Source: Climacteris rufus
Taxonomy: Eukaryota; Chordata; Aves; Passeriformes; Climacteridae
NCBI GenBank assembly: GCA_013398175.1
Contig: VZRZ01007409.1
Location: 861,326-925,325 of the forward strand
Direction of reading: 5' to 3'
DNA: 64,000 bases
Shown here: positions 12,477 through 24,750 of the stretch, piece by piece
Numbering within the stretch: the first letter of the stretch is position 1
Layout: each line of letters begins with the position of its first letter
Notes under the pieces: model-generated
The model's database searches: none
Seen by the model: the letters and a program-made list of their open reading frames with translations, nothing else
Told to the model about the DNA's origin: nothing
Made by a program: the position numbers and the translations under genes

Positions 12477-15400
12477 CCTCCATTTTAAATTGTGTGAGTA
12501 GGCAGCTGGAAAGCCCAAGTATTACATTACTTCATCAAAGACAGTACTGAACTTTTGCCTTTGTAATATAGGCTCCATAACATTCACTCAAGAAGTGGGA
12601 ACTCTGTTTCTTCTGAAACAATTTGAACTCCCTCTTGTACATGAAACAATATCCACCACTAGACCATAATGAATGGTCTTGAAAGAGAATAACTGGACAG
12701 GCAACATTGTGACTATACCTTATATCCATGAATATATCTATTCATATATAGTAGAATATGCAAAACTCTGATTTGTATTACGGGTTATGGTACTAGAAAT
12801 AACAAAAATGCTTTTCTAGATTCCATATTCTGGCATATACATAATTTTTATTCCTAAAAGAATGCAGTGATAGTAAGGGAAGTGACACCTACTACTTACT
12901 CTGTGGAAGCATGTGATTTTCCCACATAGTGACTAAAACCATGTAAATTGAGTGGACTAGATTATTTCTTTCAGACTTTCAATAACCCCTCTCTCAGTGA
13001 TTAAATAAAGAATTTGGGTCATTATGTTACCCAGAACAAATCACATCTCTCTCCCTCTTCTGCCTGCCATCCTCACACACTCACAACATCCAGCACAACG
13101 CATTAGTGAAAACACATCTCTGTAGTCAATATGTCATAAGGGAAAGGAGGAAGCTTCAAATCTATTTTGTCTTCTGGAAAAGGTCTCATCATTTTAAGTG
13201 AAACTGTCATCGTGAAATATGACTTCTTTATTCTTGGAGCAAGCTAACTACCCTCAAAGAAGCAACATACAGTGAAACAAACACCTCTAGTGCTCTTATG
13301 GCCTAAGATATCTTGAAATATATCCTGCATAATGGAACAATGTCCGGTGTGACAAGAAAAACAGACATGTGCACGCTAGACCTATATCCAGACTATGCTA
13401 CAGGCTGGTAGCTTTGGTAATTTTCTTATCACAGCTGAGATATGTTGACCTGAACCTCAAAAAGAAGAAGGAGATATAGAATCAGTTGCTCCTCACTGCA
13501 CAGTTATAAAATATGGGAAGCAACAGCATTTTCTCTGAGTCGGTTCCTTCTCTTTCTATTAAAAGTCATAGCCACTGCAGTTGCTTTTGTCAAAGAACTT
13601 GAATCTTCAGATTTGTGATAGGTATCTCTGAGTTCAACTCCTGGGCAGAATTCTTAGAGGACTTCATAAGACAAATATGTATTTTCTATGTCCTTACCTA
13701 ATGCAATGATCACGTTTTCCAGAGCTTTAAAGAGACAAAATTAGGTACAGAGAACAACTGTGAGCACTCACAAAATTTTCATGTGTAAAGTGGGCACTGA
13801 TAAGTTTGGATGGCTGTCACCAACTTGTAGTTGAGCACTGGGGTTATTACTATTACGTTTAGTAGACTAAATCTCACTTTAAGAATATAAATATTAATGC
13901 CTATCTGGACCTTCTACTTTAGGATTTTATAAGAGCTCAGCACCCTGATGTTCCCGTCTAGAGCCTTGGATGCACTGCTGGGTATTATCTGCTTCTGTGC
14001 TATGCTGCACACAGATAATCTGCTGACAAGATGTTGCACTGACTGACCCTCCTTGAGGATATATTAGTCCTTCACTTTTATGCCTCCTACTTCCTTATTC
14101 AACATCCTTTTAATTTTTCATATTCTCAAATTTCCTATGTACTATTGGTTTTAGGTATCCTTTTTTTCTGCTTAGCTTTTCCTGTTTTTCTTATAGTCTA
14201 CACTGGTAGTATTTGCCATGAAATTGGCACCAAAGCATATTAACAGCATAGTGTTGGTTTTCCTTCTTATGTGACTCACACATTACTGATCTGTGACCTG
14301 CTTAAAACCTAGTTGTCTGTATATGGTTTACCATTATTAAAGTAAGACTGTATTTAACTCCTGTACTGGAATCCCTGGAAAACCTCTTAAGACTTGATTT
14401 TTAAGAAACTATTTTATCGAATAGTTTGATGCATAGTTTTGTGTCAGATATTTACTGTAAAGTCACAAATACAAATATTTCAAGGCTTAAATTATTATTT
14501 ATACCACAATTGTACAGCTGAAAAATCAATGAATTGTTTTGAACTATGTCTCATTAAATAAGAAAATAGACTTTTAATAATAAAATCTTCCTCTTTACAC
14601 AGTATTTAATTTCCAGTAAAGATAGTTTAGATCCCAATCTAAGATGTGCAAGTAGGTCCTATGCAGAATGAAAAACAAATGTATAAAATATATTTTAGAG
14701 ATTAGCTGGAAAAAATCAAATCTCTTTAGTAAAACTATCCTTGTTATGGGTTTATGAGATTATTTTTTTCTCATAAACTCTGATAACAATAATAAACTGC
14801 AGCAATTTTTAAAGATTTTAAAAATAATAACAAAAGAAAGTTATAGTAGAGAAGGTCATGAATGTATTCCTGTAAACATGTGCACATGCTATAGCTAATG
14901 TAAACTTGATAGGTAACTACATTCATTTCACCAAATTCAAAGATGAAAGTCAAAGCTGCCTTAATCTTGTATAATTTTTCCTAACAAGCTAGACATGACA
15001 GATAGACTTTCATTCAATGTTCAATAATTACATTGCTGTTTACTGTTAAAGCCTGCATTATCTTATAATTTTTTCATATTTTAATAAAATAGAATTTATA
15101 CTCTGCGTTTAGATTATTTTGGTTTTTTAACATAAAGAACTCAGTTGTACCATACATCAAAAAACCTGATCCTTTATATAATGTGTTTTTCCCTGTTTTT
15201 ATGAAATCCTGAATCTATGTGCAGAGTTGCAATTTATTAAATGTCATGGGTGGGTCATCTGACCAGTAGTTTGAGCAAGAAATTCATATCCCATGATTCT
15301 GAAGGCTGAAAGGTTAATACATAACAGATGCTGCTTTGGAGGAAACCATTCCAGGCAATGCTTTTCAATCAATGAGATGCTATTATGAGCAATAGAACCA

Positions 15401-15904
15401 ATTTCTTTTAATCAATGAACCTTTATTACGACATTTACTAAGAGAAGCTCTATGCAGTTCTTATAAACCGTTCTGTAATCTTCAAAAAAAATCCTTTTGT
15501 TTTTGAAGCCTTTTTATGGTTTTGCTCATTTTAAGGTAGCTCACTATATTTGCACTCTACTTTCCTGATTAAAAAAAAGTAAAAGAACCTTCGTGGCAAA
15601 CATGCCTTTAAACCTGAGATGCACTAAAGGCTGTATGTGAGTCCTCCTGGGAGAAGGGTTACAATGAGAGCTGGGAGAACCTGCCACAGATAGCTCAGCC
15701 CACGCTCTGGAATGGAAGATTTCATTCAGCGTGAGGGCTGCCAGCCCCCATCCTCAGTGGGCCTCAGCACGAGCTCTGCTTGCCTGTGTGACACCATCAT
15801 GTTCTGCACCTCAGTTTCATATTGTGTGCTGAGTTATATGATAGGCGTAATTGATCAAAGCTTATCAATAGTGGCATTGCAGTGATATATGCCAGTTTCA
15901 TCAA
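12477..15904. other. Unannotated AT-rich DNA
   Basis: No gene or repeat recognised. The segment 15610-15800 is distinctly GC-richer than its neighbours but holds no open frame of note. The rest is AT-rich with frequent stops in every frame. Confidence 0.5.
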
Positions 15905-16515
15905 CACAGATAAATGCACCCATCAGGGCCCATGGATTTGTGTATGTTCCGTTTATTTAATTGTTCCCTGACCTGATCACCTTTCACTAAAGATAAATTT
16001 TCATTGCTCCAGCCTTTGCCAGGATCTCTGGGACATGAGATCCCTGGGAGATGATCTGACATTCGGTACATCAGCCCTTTCTGGATCCTGTGTGATAAGG
16101 TACATCTTATTAAACAAAGGGCCCACATTTTCCTCAATCCCTTTTTTTTCACTGTGTACATGTAGAAGGTCTTCTTATTGGCTTTGACATCCCTGGCCAT
16201 AATGAATTCCTTTCGGGCTCTAATTTTCCTACTTCATCTCTGGATGCCCAGATAATATTTCGGTGTTACTCCCATGTTTCCCATCCTTGCTTCCTCCCTT
16301 TATGTGATTTCTTCTTGTCTCTGAGTTTGGTTACAAGCTGTTTGTTCATCTGCAAAGGCCTTCTGGTGTTTTTGCTTAAGTTCATATTCATTGGCATGGA
16401 CAACTTTTGAACATGGAGGAAGTGATCCTTGAATATTTTACAGCTTTCATGGGCCTTTCTTTCCTCCAGGGTCTTATTGCACAGGACTTTTTCAAACAGA
16501 CCCTTAAGAGGCCAA
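15905..16515 (-). pseudogene. Broken fragment of CR1 LINE ORF2 (endonuclease/RT linker and start of RT)
   Basis: On the minus strand two stretches translate to recognisable CR1 ORF2 protein. The first (about 16515 to 16266) carries a GLFEKVL...KTLEERKAHES...IFKDHF block and then SKNTRRPLQMNKQL. The second (16200 to 15905) carries MARDVKANKKTFY and ends at the CR1-characteristic HKSMGPDG motif at the start of the reverse transcriptase domain. Between them an in-frame TAA follows ETWE (near 16265) and a frameshift is needed around 16200, so the frame is dead. In an intact element ORF2 gives the endonuclease and reverse transcriptase used for target-primed retrotransposition. The copy stops abruptly at both ends: no catalytic RT motif, no 3' UTR and no short-repeat tail are present, which is unusual for CR1. 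The family assignment rests on remembered protein features, not on a search. Confidence 0.9.
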
Positions 16516-16723
16516 AGCATGTGGATATGTTGTTCTCAGTATGATATGATGTATTGTGTCTTAAATTACTGTCTATCAAATTTATTTAAAATTTATTAAC
16601 TTTTCTGTGTTTGAAATGTTATTGATGGCTTTTGTGACAAAACAGACAATTGAAAAGCCCTCCAAAAAGCCACGGATATGATTTTTTAGCAATTTGAAGA
16701 CCCACAGAGATATATTCAATAGA

Positions 16724-16739
16724 CTATATATATATATAT
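16724..16739. repeat. (TA)8 microsatellite
   Basis: A short uninterrupted TA dinucleotide run just beyond the CR1 ORF2 fragment. Confidence 0.85.
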
Positions 16740-19700
16740 TACTCTATATTAGAAGTTACCCATGTTATACCCCTGTGTATGAATATATATGAGAAGTAAA
16801 ATATGAAAGACTGCTTTGGTAACAAAATTTGTGCATATGGTTTACTGTTAATAACACTCTTCTCTGAAAATATTGTGTCACTTTCTTGTAAGTATGTGGA
16901 ATTAAGTATAGTCTCTTTTTTAAGAAAGATTTATTCTAAAAATAATAATGAAAAAATTAAATGCTCTCCATAATGCTTCTCCAAGCTTATTTCCATACCA
17001 TTTATTCTGGAGACAACAGAGAAAATTTCAAATAGGAAAGAAAGAAAAGTGTTTAAAACAGTCATATAAAAAGTGAAAAAACAAATCTTTCAGGTTTTTA
17101 CGGTTTTTTTTTTGTTTTTTCTTTTAACTGTGTCCTATTTTTGCAGCAGTATTAGTCTTATGTATTATATCATCGAGTATATGTACAGAACTCACAAAAT
17201 AATTTTTAGCTGCACTGAGAATATGTAAAAAGTCAACTTTCATAACCAGGTTTCCAAAGCAATGTGGCAGTGCTCCTTCCATTGTGTGATTATCTAACTG
17301 AAAATATTGCAGAGGCAAAGAGATGTAGCAAGAAGAGTTGTCTCCATGGCATATTTCATGTACAGAGAGAAAGTACAGCTTTCATTCAAGGCTGTTTGCA
17401 GAAACCACTGGAAATCTTGCCAAATGCAGTCTTTTGTAAAGGAAAGAAAAACATCTGTCTAACACATGTTAGCAAGGCAGCCCAGGCGGACATTTGAGGA
17501 AGAAAATAGAGCAACATGAGAGCATAAAATGACATTGTTGCATAGCTATCTAAGCTACCCTAAGGCTGTCAGCAAGGTTCTCTTGTCCCATATTGAATAA
17601 AGCATTCTGTACCAAGCCATGGCTAACAGTTTTCACATCACATGAGGTCAGGAACTGCATGGTCACTTATGCTTTTCTAAAGGATACAGTCTGAGTCAAG
17701 TCCATGGGAGTAGTCATGGGTAATTTCAGACTTGGCAGTATTTCCTGGAAACAAAGCCTATAAAGATGAGGAATCCCTTTACTTTCACTTGAAAAAGTGA
17801 AATAGTAGAGAACTGCATGCACAGGGTTGTATCTCATGTGCATAATATCTAGCAAAACAGTCATCACAATCTGTGCTTACTTCCAGTGCAACCATGGGAA
17901 GAAGAAATTAAGTAGAATTTTCTGTCTTCCTTTGCTGACCATTAATTAACGTATTTGATTTAGGAGATTACTTTAGGGCAGAAGATTGGTGTGGTCATAG
18001 ACTTGAATACTGGAACTAAATTCCACATACCTGTTAGCACTCACTGGTGCAGTTTTGGCACGACTCATCAGAAAGGTGGAAACTACATAAAATGTCTTGC
18101 ATGAGCTGGAGTTCTCTGCGCCTTTTGGTGAGAGTTATTGCATGTGTAGAGAATGGACCCATCACAAAGTCAGAGGGACCTGGTTCCACAGTTTGGAAAG
18201 AGGGTGCCAATAACTGCTTACCAGTGCCGAGCAATTCAGTGATAAGTACATCAGCATAAATTATATACACAGAGGAACGTAACGGTCGTGTGAAGGGAAT
18301 ATGAAATTACTATTTACAGAATATCCAGGTTCTTGTGGATTGTTTAAATGAATTCATGAAGACTCACTATCTAGGAAATAAATCCATAATGAAAAAATAG
18401 ACCTCAAGTACTTACCTACAGGCTTTTTCATATTTTTTTTCCAATTATTTTCAAAACACAAACTCAGAGCAACTCAGGCTGCAAACTTGCAATAGCCCTT
18501 CAATGTCTTTCTAACGTAGTTTGGTGGAAGAAGTGGCTCATTTCCTTACTAGTTGTCTTACCACTGGTTTCAATATACAGTATATGGTTCATGCAGGGTA
18601 AGTAATATTTACCAATGCTGGAAATTAATATTTCCAAATAATTGCAGATAGAGTCCTTAATACATACGATATTTTCCAAAAATCACTGCTATACAACTTC
18701 AGTGAAGGAAGTTTAACACTGTAAATAACAGGATATAATAGCAGTAAAATATATTCTGGAGATTTACATCAAAATTAGCATTGAACTATATGTTTGAATT
18801 TATGAATTTCTGACACAGTTTAAAGGTAACATTAGGAGTCTTTACTAGTAGGTACATACAGTGGCATTTATTGTAATTATTTTTTATTCCCTTTGACAAT
18901 TCATGTTGAAAGATTTCCTGTGAGATGCTTAAAACTAATTATAACAATTTGCAGTTTGAATTTCAATTTTTGAAATTTAGTTCTGCACACAGAACAGCAA
19001 ACAATTTGCAAAACTGAGATTTTTCAAAATCTCATAGATTTTCCCTCTGGATCACTTCACTGTCAGGATTTTATTGTTGGTTTTTGGTTTTTTTTAACCA
19101 GATTTGTACTTTCATAATTGTTTTCTGCCAAAAAAACTTGTGGATTACATCAGTGCTGATTATAGTCTTTAAAGCACATCCTTTTCTATGGTAAAATGAG
19201 TGAGTCATAGATTATCAGTTTTATCTTTTGAACTCTCATGACCCAACATATCCTCTTTTCTCTCCCTGACATTCTCCTCTTTAATGAAAGAAGTTTTCAA
19301 GGAAAAAATTTTCTCCTTAAGAAGTTAAATTCATTAAATTCCATATATAGTTAACATTTCATTGTTATAAATATATGTAAATATAATAAAAATGCACATA
19401 TTGTTAACCTTAATAGTATATGTATATTGTGAACACATCAATTATATATTCAATTAAATTTAAAAATATATGGGGTTTTTTCCTTTCCTGTTTATGTCTT
19501 GACCTGGGCACGGATAAATGAATCTATTGCTCCTGTTTGTCCTGTTATATTTTCTTGTATAAGTATCTTTCACATACACGTTTTTCAATAGCCAGACCCA
19601 ATACAATTTCTTATAAAGAAGGATCACTTTATTTAGCATGAAAGAAGTATCCTTGCCCTGGGCTTAAAGTAGCTGCATGATTTCGAATTATAAATTAAAG

Positions 19701-20927
19701 AACAATCTCAACATCTGCATGTGATACAGGAGTGTTATTTTTTATGCCAAGGAAAAGCTATGCTGTCATGTTCACTGTTGTTTTCAATATTTCATTCTTA
19801 AGATGGGACCTAGAGGTGAATGCTGAATCCTCGTGTGATAGCTTATAAAATTCCTAATTGCTTTTGCCAAAACACAACTTACTAGTTTTGAAGGATACTG
19901 CTGTTGCAAAGGTCTGTAGCTGATGAGACATTGAAAGGGGGAGAGATCCAGCTCTTCTGTCACTTCTGCTAGTAGCAATGAAGTCAGCAAACCTTTTCAT
20001 ATGACAAAACAATTAGACTGCAGTTGTTCATGATTGAATGAAGTCATCACAGTGCAAAGACAGTTTGTGGCCAAATGCTATGTGAAGAATCACACTCCCA
20101 GTGCGTTTGATTTGGCTTCCAGAGGTTTTCTTATTTACCCTTTATGAATCCCTGAGGTTTGTGAAGGACCTTGGGCATTTGGCAAGCGCACATCTGTCAA
20201 CCGGTCAGTGCAGGTTCAGGCCACAGCAACACTTCCTTCTCTGTTTCCTTTGAATTGGTGTCACGTCAGAAGAGACTCTCAATTGCACATACATCCAAAA
20301 CCACAGACTGCTTTGGACTTGCTCATTTTCAACCAGCAGCAGTAACTCCCCAGAAGGTACACAATGGCTTATGGACACCTGCATGCTTGGCCCCAGCCCC
20401 AGGCTGTAGAACTCAAGGCCTCCGGTTTCATTTGCTTACATCTTACTGTGACAGACGATCCCAGCCTCAAGAAATAGAAGAAAACATCCAGAATTCCATG
20501 AGATAAAAAAATACAGAAAACGAAAGTCAAATGCTAAATATACCTCTTCACAGCTCTTCTAGATCTTACACCTCTGCTGAGATTATTATCTACACTTATT
20601 TGGGCATCAAGAAATTGAAATTAAATAGAGACAAGTCACAGTACTACAGTCCAGTCCATTTTACCTTTGCTAGAATAGTGGCATAGATGATGAATGAAAC
20701 CAGCAGGTTGAGGTCTCCTGTGATTGTCATTGTCTACTGGAGTAAGAATAAAGAACGGTTAGAGATACTAGAGCATTTTCTAGCTTTCTAGTTTACCACC
20801 CAGATTCACTACTTCTAGCTCTCAGAGGTTTTATGGCCTAAGTGCATCCTCACAATGCAGCATGGTAGGATAAAGTGGAAAGACTTATGGTTTCTAACCA
20901 TCTAAATATTCTTCTTCTGGTCCTGTT

Positions 20928-20946
20928 AAAAAAAAAAAATAAAAAA
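20928..20946. repeat. A-rich run
   Basis: Twelve A, one T, then six more A. No retroposed body is recognisable on either side. Confidence 0.85.
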
Positions 20947-23607
20947 GAAGAGTCGATGTCACTTAGCTTTGTTTTCATACTTAACCTATGGGGCTGGAGT
21001 GAGCAGTTCATGTCCTGAGCCCGCCTGGCTGAAAGTGAGTCTATGCAAAGGGACAGGCAGGTTTGAAGCCTGGGGAAGTGGTTCTGTCTTTCCTTCCTTG
21101 GGAAGATCTCAGGGTGAGTGTCCTGTACAATTCATGGCCTTTGATCACCTCTCACATTTTATTCACCAGTACATGTTTTCCCTTCACTTTTTCGCTCAAC
21201 GTCTGCTGACTGATGGTGGGAGGCAGGCTGCCGAATTGCATTATACCAAATGCCCATGTCTGCATCTCTCGTGTCTGAGCTGTGCTCCTGTCAGTCACGT
21301 ATCAAGGCGTGATGGGGCTTAAAACCTCAGGTCAACAGACTGTAACTAAATAAAATTTTACATACAACAAAGGGAAGGAGTAAATTTGGACATGCCAATG
21401 GAATTAAACCTCTTCCAGAAATCCATTGTCATTAGTGCCCAAAGGCTTCATTAAATCTTCATTTATTCTGGCATTTATCATCTTTTCTGTCAAATGTAGC
21501 CTTCAAAGGATGCCTCCAAGCCATTGAGAGTGCTGTGTTGCATGACTGCATGGTGCTCAATTTACTGCACACATTGTAAGAACAACAATACTCTTCATAA
21601 TACATTTGGCCATCCAGGAAACATCAGTTTCATTTAGCCAGAATCTCCACTTTTTTCAGTTCATTTCTATGTAAAATTCAAGGTGTTGTCTCTGATCTGT
21701 TAAGCTCTATGTGATTTGTTTCTTGGCCTTAACCAAGGCAGCTAATGTCAAGATTGTCACATCACATTAACAGCCTTTCCAAGCTGCTGGACACCACTCC
21801 GAGTCAAATTGAATCACTTAAAATGGGAAATTCAGTTACAGCAGAAGCTAACAGCTAGGATTCCAAGTCTAGTCAAGTACCTAGAAATGCAGCAGTCTTC
21901 CTGAGAATCTGGATACTGGAACTAATGTTTGTAGGTTTTTCCTAGAATACATCAGACAACATTAAAGTAAACCTGTTCCCCAATGCAGAATGTCTATTAG
22001 AAATATCTTCAGTGAAAGAATGTTTTTTCTAAACAGCACATACAGAATATTATATTATTTAATATTTTTATTGTCTTTAGAGGTATGGATTTTTTAGTAA
22101 CTGCAGTTTAAAAAATTTAAAACTTGATGCTAGATGCTTGATATTGTGCTGCTGAGGAAGCAATGTGAAACACAAAATAATGCCTCTAATCTACAGCTTT
22201 CCTAAATTTTTGTTGGCTTTAGTTCCACCACTTACTAAGAGTAACCATCAGCTTCCAGCAGAGCATGAACAGGCACCAAGCACACTGTTGTACAGTGCAC
22301 ACGGTTACAGACACCTGAACAGGTGCCCATGAACCATGAAACAGTGAGCTGCAGCATCATCTGAGTACCTCAAGAGGAGAAAACAGAAACTGGTGAAACA
22401 CAGCTGCATATTTGCTGTATTCATAAACAGAAAGACATCATGAAGGAAAAAAACCAACAAAAACCTAAAGCAACAAAAAAATTAAGTAAAAATAGATTTT
22501 ATGTAGTGATAATAAAGAGGATCAGAAGTTTGTTTTCTCATCTAGAACTAACTTATTTTTCTTGCCATTCCTAAATGGTCTTTGTGAAAAAAACCTCAAT
22601 AAACTATATAAAGAATATATTTACTACCTGAAGCCTTTTGAAATGATACTCTCTTCAGGACATGTTATAGGTAATAAAGCAGGAGAAAGTGTAGCAGTAA
22701 CTTAGAGTCAGAGTTTTATGAAAAAAAAGAGAGAGTGGTAAACAATATGTACATCTTTGGTCAGAACCATAGTGAAATAGAAGAAAACATTAGCAGCCAT
22801 ATTTTTTGAAACACATTTTTCCCAGGCCAGAATTTTTATTATGTTTTTTATGTGTCTGTGATCACATCACTTTATTTAAGGCCTTACTGATACAGAGCAG
22901 TACCTGGATACTCAAATAGTCCCGTCTATTTCAGGGTCACTTTCTTTCCCACTAAGTTTCTAATGACACAAAATAAGACTTCAGGAACAAACAGTGAATC
23001 AGAAATTGATAGGAGGAATCTAATTAGGTTTCACTAATTAGTTCCTATTAAGTTAAATTGAAAGTTAAAAATATACTCAATTAGACACCAGAAATAGAAC
23101 CAGGACTGCTGAAATTATCTTTATCACAATATTGTTTAAACTTACTGCTAAAGTGTGTTAAATAGGAGCATTACAATGTGAAATACTACATATTTGAGAT
23201 CAGTGAATAAGAAAAATATTTTGTTTCATTTCAGGAGCTGTCTCTTTTGGAATATATTTCCCATGGAGAGATTCAGCCCAAGGTGCTTGTGTCCCTTGTG
23301 TGCTGCAGATTGAGATGCTCTTTGGCCACGTGTCAGAACAGGGCTATGCAACACCATCAGTCCTGCTTAGGAGAGGAATGACAGAGCAGGAAGGGAAATG
23401 GTCATGAGGTGATCTGTGATATTCTTCAGGTTAAAAATTAATTGGGTATTTATCATAGGTTTATTTGTTGAAGTAAGTTTACTGCACTTTCTAGCTTTAT
23501 AAATTGCTGAAAACTCATTACAGAGCAAGCAACACAAACCCCTTAGAACTGACTTGGCTCGATGCAGTCAGAGCCAACAGATTTTGGCTGTTGATATTAA
23601 AAGGCTC

Positions 23608-23765
23608 AGGATCATCAAAGGATCATGGAATGGTTTGGGTTGGAAGAGACCTTAACATCCATCTAGTTCCAATCCACTTGTTATGGGAAGACATGTTACC
23701 CACTAGACCGGATTGCTCAGGGCCCCATTCCCACATGGCCCTTATCAAAGACAAAATATCTAATA
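23608..23765 (-). mobile_element. CR1 LINE 3' end, minus strand
   Basis: The plus strand reads as the reverse complement of a CR1 3' end: 'GGTTTGGGTTGGAAGAGACC' at about 23633, then 'CATCTAGTTCCAATCCACTT', 'CACTAGACCGGATTGCTCAG' and 'GGGCCCCATTCCCACATGGC'. This block order is diagnostic for CR1. The copy is short and 5'-truncated, as usual. A degenerate 'GATCATCAAAGGATCATGGAATGG' region stands where the terminal octamer repeats should be. The open frame that crosses it (23504-23776 plus) is incidental. Confidence 0.93.
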
Positions 23766-24409
23766 GTATTTTGTGAAGAACAAACAGAAAAAAAATTACT
23801 CAGCCAAGGAGATCATGTCAGGCATTCTGGGAGTAATATTATTAATACAAATCAGTAAGGATTGTGTCAAAGGCTGGATTCTATCTTCCAGTACAGCAGC
23901 TTAAAAAAAGACTGTCCTGCTACTGGTGTCTGTGGACTTGGGCTTGTGTAATGAATGGAGGGATCATGCACAAACAGAAGCTTTGTATCAGCTACAGACT
24001 GCCTTGTTTAATGTTGAAATTTTTGTGGAAATGCTACGATTCCTTTTTTCATTCTTATGAGGTAGGTCTTTTGTAGCACTATTTTTACAGAAATTTGAAT
24101 AATGTTGTCCATAATTATCCTTGCCATTGCTATTACAATTACTATTATTTTTTGGCAAGGTAAAGAAATATTTTTTCCCAAGGTAAATGAATATTTGCTG
24201 CTACAAAACTTGACAGCCTCTCCTTCTGACTTATCAACAAGACGGCAATGATAAACTCCAGAAAGGATGAACTGGATTTCTGGTTTTGTTTGTCTGTAGC
24301 AGCGTGCTTGGCAGAAGCTGCTGCTTTTGAGCTTCAGGTTTTGGTGGGAAGAAAGCCCAGGCAAAGCCCTCAGCCTGCTTCTTCCAATATCTGAACCCTC
24401 TGCCTGAGC

Positions 24410-24750
24410 TGTGGTAAAATCCCATATTGCCTTTGTGTTACCTGTACCCATATCTCAGATGCCATATATGGCTATGTCCTGGAAAGCTCTTTCCACTGGT
24501 CACTTTGAACTATGCTCTTCCCCATTGGGTGTTTCCTGGTCCCATCTCCCTTTAAAAGAGCCCTACAGGGCTTCTTCCTGGCTCTTTCTTCTGGGTTACT
24601 CAGCCATCTGGATAACTCTGGACCCTCATGAAGCAACACTGGATTCACAATAAACAGCTGATATCCTGGAGAAGGGCCCCCTCTCTAGCCTTTTATTACC
24701 ACACCACGCCTGGGAAACTCTCGTTCTAGAGGAGCCACCAGAAACAGGTT
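24410..24750 (+). mobile_element. Probable ERV LTR, plus strand (boundaries uncertain)
   Basis: The layout is LTR-like. A TGTGGTAAAATCCC start lies at 24410, an ATTGG (reverse CCAAT) at 24524-24528, a TATA-like TTTAAAAG at 24551-24558, and then about 90 bp to a poly(A) signal AATAAA at 24649-24654. A U5-like GC-rich stretch follows to about 24750. The segment is visibly richer in GC and in promoter-like elements than its flanks. I could not find a target-site duplication or a convincing CA terminus, and no retroviral frame follows. A 147-codon minus-strand frame (24008-24451) runs into its left edge and is probably chance. It could instead be another retroposon. Confidence 0.45.

Larger units (their letters stand above)
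16516..23607. other. Unannotated AT-rich DNA
   Basis: Nothing coding was recognised. Contents include a (TA)8 run at 16724-16739, an AT-rich segment around 19320-19480, an A12 run at 20928-20939, and a GC-richer patch at 20960-21330 with a 117-codon plus-strand frame (20969-21322) of no recognisable family. A 111-codon plus-strand frame at 20171-20506 is likewise unmatched. Confidence 0.5.

Noticed and set aside
18034..18270. Pair of opposing open frames (70 and 78 codons)
   Set aside because: Neither has a family motif, and two-strand openness over the same 220 bp indicates chance.
24008..24451. Longest open frame in the window (147 codons, minus strand)
   Set aside because: No recognisable domain, overlaps the probable LTR start, and has competing frames on the other strand; a frame this long is plausible by chance in 64 kb.
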